Program-made: the position numbers and the translations under genes | The notes under the pieces: generated by a model | Told to the model about the DNA's origin: nothing | What the model saw: only the letters and a program-made list of their open reading frames with translations | The model's database searches: none | Part shown: positions 12,201 through 24,200 of the stretch, piece after piece | Numbering within the stretch: the first letter of the stretch is position 1 | Layout: every line of letters starts with the position of its first letter | Source: Tachypleus tridentatus | Taxonomy: Eukaryota > Arthropoda > Merostomata > Xiphosura > Limulidae | Direction: 5' to 3' | Assembly: GCF_004210375.1 (NCBI RefSeq) | Contig: NC_134837.1 | Coordinates: forward strand, 160,683,310 to 160,747,309 | DNA: 64,000 nucleotides

Positions 12201-15200
12201 GTAAGCTTATAAATAAAATAATAAATAAGAATAAAGCTAGTTAGCATTCCCGTCAAGTGAAGTGTGTCTGTGTATCAACATAAAATTAATTCGCTTGACG
12301 TAAACCTCAACCATCAATAAAATATTCAACTCCAAAACAGATAGAAGATTGAATATTGTTTGTGAGTCTGTATATTTTGTATATAAATCATTATTTATAA
12401 TAACCGCAATTATCAATTGCATTACTATTTGTTTATTAAAATATATTTGTGTTAAGAAAGAAATTTGTGTGTGTCAATATTGTTGGAAAATATAATAATT
12501 TTTATACATGTAGACATTCAGTCAACTTTTAAATTCAAATTTAAATTTCTGGATATTTAAAATTGTAATATGTAACATACGTAACATAATAAATCGGAGA
12601 CTCATCCGAGATGAATTATAATATTATAATACGTAACACTACACAATTCTAGTTTTCAAATAAAACACAAAACTGGAGTACTTTCGAATACTTCCCTATT
12701 GTATCTTCATAATCTGTCATCCTCATTTCTACTCGTTTGTAATATCTTCAGCATTTTACTGAAACAGGAAAGAATACTGCAACATTAAATTGACCCCCAT
12801 CCAAATGGTACTGCGGTATTCTGTGGACTTCCAACGCTAGAATCCGGGTTTGCACAAATGGCCCTTTGTGTAGCTTTGTGCTTAATTACGAGCAGACATC
12901 TGATTTAAATGTTTTCGATTTTGTAATTATTTTTCTATGATATTTTTTATAGATTGTAGCATCATGGTTACTGATGAAGAACCAAGTACTAACTCACAGT
13001 CGTCTAGCACTTCACCCATCTCATTGTCTTTAGCGAGTTCCATTTCTTCTCAGTCCTCAGGATATAAACAAAAGTAAGTGATTTACGCGTCTATTTTTCA
13101 TTCGTATAAACACGTATAAGTTAAGTCTAGGTACAGATATATGTTAAATTACCCACATATAGAAAGTTACAATCATTTTTATAACCGTTATTCTCAATAG
13201 CGCTTATTTAAACGTTAAAATATACTTATTTGGGAAAATCACTGAATTATTATTTTAATTTTTAAGGAAGCCAATTATGTGCTTATTCTGCACATTAAAG
13301 ATTATTTTATATAATCTTTTAATTCTGCCCTTATATCGTGTAAAAGAATCAATGGGTTTTTCACAGATAATAGATAATTAAAATTTAATAAAAACTTAAT
13401 TTGAAATCAGATCTTCTGGTCTTCCAGTATTGAACATCTTATTATATCAAATAAAACACAGGATCACAACCATTAAGTGTCTCTTCTCAGAGTATAAAAT
13501 ATGCTTATGGTTGTTCATAACACGTGAATTTTTCACTAACCTCTTCATAATATTTAAAGTAAATCTTTTATTATTATACTATAAGATCTTATAAATTTAT
13601 TATTTTGGGGTTTGTTTGACTTGAGTAAGTCAAGGTTTTGTTTCCGTTGGAGCTCTTAATTGTTGTTTTGAGTCAACTGGATTATATTTATTAATATTAT
13701 GCAGCATAATAATAAATATTTATGATGTCCGGACATAAATAAGAATTATGAGAGAATTTTCATTTACGTTGTTACGACAGTGACACTAGATATCATAATA
13801 TATTATGCATATGAATTTTTCAAGTCAACTCAGTTGGATTTTACTTTGCTGTAACAAGTTGATAGAAATTAATTTATCGATAAAATTTGGAATATATATT
13901 TTACATTAATTGTGAGGGTTGCAGCAATTTCGTGGTAAAAGGCAAACGTAACAGCCGTGAAATAAATTTCAAAGAACATGAGTATAACTTATATTTAAAT
14001 ATTATAATACAACTGTTTTCATTGTATTGGTAGAAGTTAGTACTTCAGTGCATTAGTATGGATGAAGATCATTAATAAAGCCTAAGATATTGATAATAAC
14101 TTCCTATTTATTTTTGTTATATTCAGAGGAAAGATAGTATCATTATTCTATATTACATGTAAAGAAACCTAGAACATAAATGCTTGGTACATTAAGCATT
14201 ATGACAAAGTCTAGCACAGTGTACTGACAATTCTTTCAAGTAAATATATAGTTTGTTACACATAAAATTCGCTTTGCCGTTCATAAATCAACAGTTTTAC
14301 CGCACTGGAGACTTTTTGTCTTTGTTCTTGTAAACATTTACTGCTAGTTTTCCGTCTGTCATATTGGGCCCGGCATGGCCAAGCGTGTTAAGGCGTGCGA
14401 CTCGTAATCTGAGGGTCGCAGGTTCGCATCCCCGTCGCGCCAAACATGCTCGTCCTCTCAGCCGTGGGGGCGTTATAATGTGACGGTCAATCTTACTATT
14501 CGTTTGTAAAAGAGCAGCCCAAGAGTTGGCGGTGGGTGGTGATGACTAGCTGCCTTCCCTCTTGTCTTACATTGCTAAATTAGGGACGCCTTGCACAGAT
14601 AGCCCTCGAGTAGCTTTGTGCGAAATTCAAAAAAACAAACAAACAAAATTTTCTGCCACAACATAAAAATCAATAATATTTTTTTGCTAAAGTGGTGAAC
14701 ATATAAGAAACAGGTTTACTGCAAAACTAAATTTAGTTCAGTGAGCTAAATACAACTAAGGTTTACTACAACATTAGCGCTAATAACAACTACGGTTTAT
14801 TTTAATACTGAGTTTAGATCAGTAAGCCAATAATTAAAGTTTACAGCAAGACTGCATTTAAAGTAGTGAACAAATAACAACTGTAACTTGTTACAGTATT
14901 AGAGTTAATAATATTTACGGTTTATTAAAATATTAAGTTCAAAGTAGTGAGCTAATAACCACTGTTTATCACTACGAAACAAGGTTAAAGTGTTTAGTGC
15001 ATAATAACTAGACTGTACTTAAAGAAAAGCTTGTGATTTTATTGAGAAGAAGCAATTAAGAATTTTAAAAATTTCTTTGTAAAAGTTTTTTTATAATTTT
15101 ACAACTAGAAAATGTATATTAACGAATGTTTTTATTTTTCCAGAGGTGAACAGCCACGGACTGGATTAGCCAAACTGGCACGATTTTTAACACTAAAGGA

Positions 15201-18200
15201 AAGGCAAACAGCTGTGAAGACAAGCCCTATTGCACATGATCTGTCTCCTCCAGAAGTGTAAGAACTGTTACACTGTGATTTATTATATTTAAAATACGAA
15301 TCATAAATAAATAAATATGAGATCGGTTCCTCTGTTCACTATACTATACTTTTTTATAATATTGTACTGTTGTTGTTATAAATGAATACTAGACAAGGGT
15401 ACTGGTTAAAGAAGCAGAAATTGTATAAATAACGAAGGTAAGTAATGTTACGCTTCCTTCCTTCCTTTGTTATTAAACCCCTAATGCCTTCATTACATGC
15501 TAATTGTGTACTTTAGTGCATTGATCCATTTAACTGAATAACTTCTTCTGTATTTCAGTATGTTGTAAAAATGCCTGGAAGACCCTTATGAAGTTATTAA
15601 AGCAAAAGAAAGACATAAAATATTGACTATTTGTCGAACTCAGGCACTTCAGTCCACTAAATATGAAGACTGATAATATTTTAATGTTTCGCCAGTGATT
15701 TACATTTAATTATTCTTTCAAAGTAGCCTGAAATTTAGTTTTTGAATTTGCTCTGAGAGTTTTCCACAGTACTCTATCTAAATAGATGAAGTGCCATTCA
15801 ACTTGTCTTTTCTCAAAGTTAAGACCAAAATGAGAACCATAACACTTTATCTGATGATACTACATTTCTCGCTCGTGAAGAGAGTTAGCTACAAAGGCTT
15901 AATGATCATCTCGCTCATACCTGCAATATGTTGGTTTTTACTATTGATATCAAGAAAATAGTGCTGATATTCCAAGATGTTCTTCGAGTGTCAAACATTA
16001 CTCTAGATAACTCCATCCTCCAGACACTAAACAAGTTCCACTACCTTGGATCTATAATAAGTGACAACCTCTCTCTTGACGATGAGTCAAATACTTGCCA
16101 TTGGACCATTATTATAAGAATCACCTGAATCTCAATACAAAACTGAAATAATTCCAAACTAACAACAAAACCTAAAACAGCTATTTTCGGGCATCTGTAC
16201 TTAATACTGTATTGTACAGTATGGATACATAGACAACATACACTTCTTAATAAAGGAAAATTAAAGTTTTAAAGTTAAAGTGATTGTAAATAGTCCTTCA
16301 TAACATGGAAACACAAAGTTACAAATGAAGAAGAGTGGAGTGGATAAACTTGCTGAGTATGACTGCACTTCACAGACATGGATGTCTTCCTTAACTAAGT
16401 CATCTTTGAAGAGTGCCTGATGGTCACATTCCAAAAGCTATGGTGTATTGCTTAATGTCAAGTGGAAGAAAACCGGTAAACATAATAAAGCTTCTTTTCC
16501 AGGACAACTACAAGCAAGATATGAAATCCTTTACGAACGATCCTTTGAATTGAGAAAACCTGACAGAGATAGATGCTATCATTTTCTTTCGTGTGATATG
16601 AAACAACATGATGCCAGCTGGTTTTGGCATGTACAACAAAGCTGCCTGAAAACATTAGTGCAACCATAGAATACGAATACGAGACGTACTGTCGTTCAGA
16701 GTCAATCCATAATGTTCCTTAATAGTCCACAAAGAACGTATACTGTAGATTAACATTCCACCATCTCAACAAGATCAAGCATGCTACAACGATTAAATGA
16801 TTGTTGCTGTAGAGAGATATTTATTAGTGACATGAATCACTTATTTATCGTAAGTATAGAGTAATTATTAATTATATAGTGTGCGTAATATTTATAAAAT
16901 GGTTAAGTAAAACATTCACTTGAATGAATATTACATTTTGCGCAATACTACACGAGGGTTTTCTGCACTAGCCGTCCCTAATTTAGCAGTGTAACACTAG
17001 AGGGAAGGCAGCTAGTCATAACCACCCAATGCCAATTCTTGGGATACTCTTTTACCAACGAATAGTGGGATTTACTGTCACTTTATAATACCCCCATGGA
17101 TAAGAGGCATGTTTGGTGTAACGGAAATTCAAATTACGAGTCCAGCGTCTTAACCACCTGGCCATGCCGGGCCAAATATAGATGGTCGAGTACATTATAT
17201 TAAAACTATTTTGTAACGTTAGAAACACAGCTAATATCAAGTGACACTGGAATGGTATGTATTATAATTACATTTTTAAATGTCTGTTAGATAGTTTAAC
17301 GTCATCCGAAATTTGATAAATTTCGGAATTTTATGTAACACCTCTTTCCAGTGCAAATTATTTATTCACTCGTATTTTAAAGTTTGGAGATTTAAAATTT
17401 CCAATATAGAAAAGTTCTTTGAAAATAAAGTATATAATATGGATCAACTGGGAACAAGAAAAATCCAGAAAGATAGCTAAGTAAGTTGTACCTTAAACAT
17501 GGTGACCAAAGCTTATTATCACGCAACAGGTGAGAGTCGGTAAACCCAAATATCAGTGACAAAAGTCAATCCACGTGCACCAGGCAACATTACGAAAGAA
17601 AATTAAGAAGTATTTCTGTTTGAAAAGGGACACGACACATGTATAAGCAACATGCTCCTATGACATATCGGTTCAACTTTTGCATGTCGTAAATGAAATG
17701 GGTATTCACGCTATTACATAAGAAGGCATATTGGCCAAGTCGCCGGATGCTGTACTTATGGATTTTTGTGGAAAGAGTCTATTGAAACAGACACTGTGAA
17801 ACTGTTGTCGAATACTAGATGGCAGACAGCAGCGGTCTGCTTTGTAATTGATACCTTGCAACGAACCTCTTTGTAATAGAAACTTCTCTGACTGGCTATT
17901 GCAAAGATAAACTGTTTCACAAAGATAACATGACCATATATTGAAACACAAACCGTAACGACGTCATGAGGCCTGAAAATCATTTTAATATAACGTCTTC
18001 AGCCTCTGTATTACTATTATTATTATGTCTGTATGAACGACCAATATATCATATTTGTTGATAGATTGTTTAGGCAGAGTGTTTACGATGAAATTGGGCT
18101 TAATGGACGGCAACTGGCTGATGCAGAAACGCGAGTGTAGAGAACGACGTTTCGAAAGTCTTCTGTTTTTCGACTTCAGGTCATCCTTTATACTTGTGTT

Positions 18201-21200
18201 TCTACAACAGACAGTTCCCGTCCATTCAAATATATTTCATCAATACATGATATGATATTTGATTTCAGGACGTGTTTCTCTTGGAATAGAGGTGCAAGCA
18301 CGTTGCGAAGAGCCAACAGCATTGATAGTGTAATTGGAGTATGTTGTGACATTCAAGTCAATGATGTTCCTGACACTTCAGTAGCTACTTCTGTAATTTC
18401 CACATCAGCTCCCACCTGCACAAATCTAACCAGTAGCACCCTTGCTGTCCCAAACAATAACGTCATACCCATGTCTCCCAGCGTTCCATCAAAACTAGAA
18501 AACCACAAAAAAGGAAATATACCCTCATCTCCCAGCATTCCTAACAGACTTGCAAAAGGAATTACAGGTGGGTAATTTGCAATAGTCTGATAAAGTGTGT
18601 TTTTCAAGCTAATTACTATAAGCTATATCTTGCATTGTAATTTATGCGTTATATTAGAATCTTGAAACTTATTTACGTAAGATACTTCTAAAGAAATGTA
18701 GAATGTTACTATTAATATAATACTGAATTATTATACTAAAAGAAGAATACTGACAATATATCCTACTGATAATTTCAAGCACATGACAAATGTTCGCAAA
18801 TAAATAAACGCGCCTGCAGCATTATGTATTATTATCATAAAGGAGCAATACTTATTATTTTATACTTGTAATTATTTCTAATAAATGCAACGATTATTTG
18901 AAATTTTATATGGTAATTCTTTTATAAATATTAGTTGAATACGTATGCCACACTCATTTATGTAATATCAGCTATAGACGTGATTATAAGTTTGATATTG
19001 GGAGTTTAAACCTAAATGGCTAAGTCACAGGTCACTTTGGTTTCTGATACACCCGTCCCTAATTGTTAATAATAACGAGATGGACACAGCCAGCTAACAG
19101 CTCATGAACCTTATCTGGCACTTTGGATCGAATAACGGCATTAACGGTTATTTAAAACATGCTTACAGCTAAAAGTACCAAACGTGTTAGTGACACAATG
19201 CCTGAAGCCCCAAATTTCCTATCAATAGCCTAACACACTTGCGAACAAATGTTCGCAAATAAATAAACACGCCTGCAGCATTATCTATTATTATCATAAA
19301 GGAGCAATACTTATTTTTTTATACTTGTAATTATTTCTAATAAATGCAACGATTATTTGAAATTTTATATGGTAATTCTTTTATAAATATTAGTTGAATA
19401 CGTATGCTACACTCATTTATATAATATCAGCTATAGACGTGATTATAAGTTTGATATTGGGAGTTTAAACCTAAATGGCTAAGTCACAGGTCACTTTGGT
19501 TTCTGATACACCCGTCCCTAATTGTTAATAATAATGAGATGGACACAGCCAGCTAACAGCTCATGAACCTTATCTGGCACTTTGGATCGAATAACGGCAT
19601 TAACGGTTATTTAAAACATGCTTACAGCTAAAAGTACCAAACGTGTTAGTGACACAATGCTTGGAGCTCCAAATTTCCTATCAATAGCCTAACACACTAA
19701 CCTCCAAGTCAGGGTCTACTCCGTATATTGAAAAGAGTATCCGTTGTTAAATTTAGAGATCACTCTTAAAATCATAATCATTATACAACAATTGAAACTT
19801 CAACCATATGTTTTATGGTTTTGGTTTTAAAATAATATTTTTACGCAATTTACCCTTCCCAGTATCATTCTACCCAATAATCCAAATTTTAAGGTATGAC
19901 GTTCAAATACACTAAAGAGAAACATTCCACAGAATCTTTAGTTTTAGATATTATCATTATTTCAAAAGGATTTTCTTTCAGCTACAAGCGTATTATAGAC
20001 AAATAAACTTTTATTGACACTCTTGTGTACATCTATTAAATTAATATCATACTATGATCAAACTCTTGCTTATATGATAGTGGAAAAACGTTTTTATTAC
20101 GCAATGTGCAACTCAAAACTTCATAAACTTTTTATCCTGTGTCATGTAGATTTGCAATAAGGTCACGATTTTTCCTTATTACCTCCGTTTTCCGTCAAGG
20201 ATAACCTTATTTTTCTCCATTCTCAGGGTGCAGATATGAGGTCATCAATACGTCACGCGTGGATCTAATGCACTGGCGCCACGGGTTATCGTCTAGTTAG
20301 TGATAAATAAAATCATTTTTAATGATACATAAGGTGTTATTCAGGTTATGCTTGAAATATCGCAAGTAAAGCTTTAAAAAGAGCGATCTCTTATACGCTA
20401 ATCACTGTTACAAGAATGGATTTTTCATATAGAAAAAATACATCAACAGATATAGTGAGCACTAGTATATTGTTAGTTTATAAACGTATTGTTTAGTGCA
20501 CAATTCCTTGTTAAACTATTGATTCCTTGGTAACGAATTGTATACAGCAGGCTTATGGTTATTGCGGTTATGTCATAGCTAAATCATGCGTCTATTCACT
20601 CTCTTACTGTACCTTTGAATTAAAGAAAGGAAGATAGAATCTGTGCTCTTATGATAAATCCTCTGTTGAAATTTATATTAATTAATGGTTTAGCACAAAA
20701 GCTGGTATTTCAACTTTAGCTTTTAGTCGTTTATTGTATAATTTGCATTCAATCGCTTTGTTCTAAATCTTTAGAGTATATAAAAATATACTCAAACTTC
20801 AGCTATGTTTAGGTTTTGAGTTATTCAGTTACATAAATAGTTCTCTCAAAGTAAAAATCTCTCTAATGTTTACGATGTTAAAAGTTAATTCAAAATTGAT
20901 TTCACGTGGCTGTTGTTTAATTTATTTTTCTACTATCATCGCGGTTCATTAGTTAACTCGCTATTATTCTGTTATCCTATTTTCATTCATTATATTCCTA
21001 TAGATATTTCAAACAAAATGCATACTTTTGTAAAACTAAATCAAGAGGAATTGGAGATATTAACTTATGACCAACGTTTTGAGAAAGCCTTCATCAAGTA
21101 CATCATGTCACTTACACTGTCAACAACGACTTAATTCTAAATTCTCACTTTAACCAACAACTACCTCGTTCTACAACTTCACCTAGTTAACAACAGTCTG

Positions 21201-24200
21201 GCTTAATATCTTTATCAAGTCAAAAAATATGTAGTCTTGAAACTTTATCATATCAACAACAGTTTACTTTCCTCCTAGACATAAAGCTTAAATTAAGCTT
21301 CAGAACAAAACTATTTGTCGAAGGTATTTAGGGTACGGTATTTTTGAGAAATACGAAATCTAAACTGTGAACAGCAAATGAAATTAGCTTGACAAAATTC
21401 ATAGTTAAACTGAGATAAACTGTTTTATATTCGTGGAGAAATATTTCTTGTGTGGCTGACAACTTTAACAAGACAAAGTTTTTTGTAGTCTCTAGGTTTA
21501 TATGTTTTATTTTGATAAATACACGTAAGCTTTAAACTGACGTGAAGAGTTGCTAATGTTTAAACCTACACTATTTCGAAGTTTAACGATCATATACACA
21601 TACAATTTTCGACCTACAACCTCCATACTTATTTAAACTCTTATGTAACCCAATTTTTTCGTATTATTAAAATTTAGAAGACCATTATGCGTTTTCATTA
21701 GAATCAGACAAAAAAGCGACGGACGAGTTTATTTATAACATGTACATCGTCCATGATACTGAAGCCAAAAATGATTTTGATAGTTTTATAAACAGGTTGA
21801 ACGTTACACTGTATGTTAATTCACGCTGAGTACAAATTTGTTCGTTTGTTATTTTGGAGCCAACAGAATCAGATTTTGTAAGCGGACTAGGGTTTACCCT
21901 GGATATGCTCTTAGCTACTTCGCGCAATCTCCTTACTAATGGAGGCCCAAACACGTTCGGAAAGTTACACAGGCATAATGAAGTCTCGAAGAAGGAGTTC
22001 AGATGGTATCCAATTTTATGTTTCTGGCATCTCAGGATTCCAGACATGTCATATTTGAAACTTTGTTCGCACTCCCAGTCACAAATTAGCAGGACCACAG
22101 TTTACTCACGAGAGTGTTTTGCATTCAGCCACGAGCCAATGGGATAGCTATAGGAATAACTTAAGATAATTGAGACATTTGATTGACACCTGTACAGTTG
22201 TGAACAAACTAGCTGTCAGTTGTATAAAAAATAATTAACATTTTTATCAAATCTGCAAGATTTTCATTCTCTTTGGTATCTAATAAGAAATTATTTTCAT
22301 TGTTCGTAGAACACTTTTTTACAGTTGGAGCCCGTGATTATTACATGAGTGGATGTTTAATAATAATCTAGATATCTTTATAAATTGTGAAAACAAAAAC
22401 AATTCATTATTTCTGAATACTTCAAAGAAAACTGGATATCAACATTATCTTACCTGTTAAAAATTTGAACGTATGTTTGTGTATAATTTGTTCATTTACT
22501 GTTTTTACAAGCAAAACGTCCATTGTTGGTATTATTTAGTTTCTTGTTTCTTTGTTTTATATGAAAGTATATTTTCTGGGATGATTCCTTTTTTGTATAC
22601 TTAAGAAACACCAACTTCTGTGGTTAAATAAGGTAGTGCTATAGTGTTTCTGGTAGGTCTCTAGATCTGTACTCGCCCACATCTTTATTTTAATAAGCGA
22701 AGCTGGGAATAAAGTTTTAGGACCAAGCAACCATGAAACTAGTTGGATTTTCCCTCAGTGCAATATTCTTTCTCAGTATACTGAAAGGCGTTTTATTCTT
22801 ACAATATTCACGAACTTAAAGAGAAATAAAAACAATCAGTTTAAGAACTTTAAATAATGTTTGTGTGTTAATTTAAACATTGAATTTTTAACATTCAACT
22901 GTGGTTACATGAAGTTTACTCCCACCACACGAAACCTTAAAATAACAATCTATGAATTTCTAGAAAAGTAGCACGCGAAACCGTTCGAGACTATAATTTG
23001 TTATATGTGACGGTCAATCCTACTATTCATTGGCAAAAGAGTATCCCAAGAGTTAGCGGTGGGTGGTGATGACTAGCTTCCTTCCCTCTAGTCTTACACT
23101 GCTAAATTAGGGACGACTAGCGCAGATAGCTCTCGAGTAGCTTTGCGCGAAATTCGGAAACAAACAAACAAACTCTCTCTTTTTCTTTTAGGTTTGTGTG
23201 TTTTTTAATTTTGCGCAGAGCTACACGAAGGCTATTTGCACTAGCCGTTCCCTAATTTAGCAGTATAACACAAGAAATAAGTCATCACCAACCACCACCA
23301 CTCGTGGACTTCTTTTATACCAACAAATACTAGGATTAACTGCCACTTATAACGCCCCCATGTCTGAAAGGGCGAGCATGTCTGGTGTGAAGGGGATTTG
23401 AAACTGCGACCTTCAGGTACGACTCAGACGCCCTAGCAACCTGGCCGTGCCGGGCCTTTCTTATAAGAAGAGTAAAATAAAAGAATTTTGGAATGCAACA
23501 ATATAACAAAAACGTATTAGTTTTCGTTGTAGTTTGCACAGAGTTCAGAAAAAATAAAAAACGTGCTGTCATATTAATATTACTAAAATAGCTATTTGAA
23601 AATAAACTTTTAAAAGACAGTTTTGAAACAATATCGTTTTGTGAGGACATTAAAACTGTGATAAAAGACAATATATTAAGACAGTAAAACTTTTCACTAG
23701 CGAAATATGAAAACCAAGCTGTAGCAACCTGCTGCAATCAAGTTATAAGACTGTATCTTACAAACAAGTGCTAATATAATTACCATTGCATTTCTAAATA
23801 TATAAAATATACGTGCTGAGACTGAAATTATCAACATGCACTGCTTTCAGATGATATCCGAAGTTGAATTCAGTGTAAGAAATCATATCTTCCAAACATT
23901 TGCAAAATGATATAATTTACCTGTAGAGGTTTTCAACGTTTAAATGTATAACATTTCTTCTCTTTATTATAAACACGTACAATTCATTCTTTCACTCACT
24001 GTTTATCACGCAGTCTTCAGTATTTCATTATTTCCTAAGTTATATGCGCGCATGCATAGGTTCTGTCATAGTTCTTCATTTTGTTTTAAGTTTGATCGTT
24101 CATAATTCGTTAAGATATATTTCTCAACTTCGTGCCCCTGTTTCAGAAGATTGAAATCGTATTCCATGTTAAAAGTCTGTGTATCAAGTTCTCTACCTTA

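Noticed and set aside
14366..14440. tRNA-like sequence with box A and box B
   Set aside because: It is the head of a SINE. The acceptor arms do not pair well and the SINE body follows directly, so it is not called a tRNA gene. The same holds for the other SINE heads.
18353..18607. 84-codon minus-strand frame
   Set aside because: It is the antisense shadow of ANKFN1 exon 4.
21733..22098. 121-codon minus-strand frame in intron 4
   Set aside because: Open on both strands with no family signal. Reported only as a composition anomaly.
23336..23737. 133-codon minus-strand frame
   Set aside because: Its 3' third is the translated SINE head and the rest is AT-rich intron.
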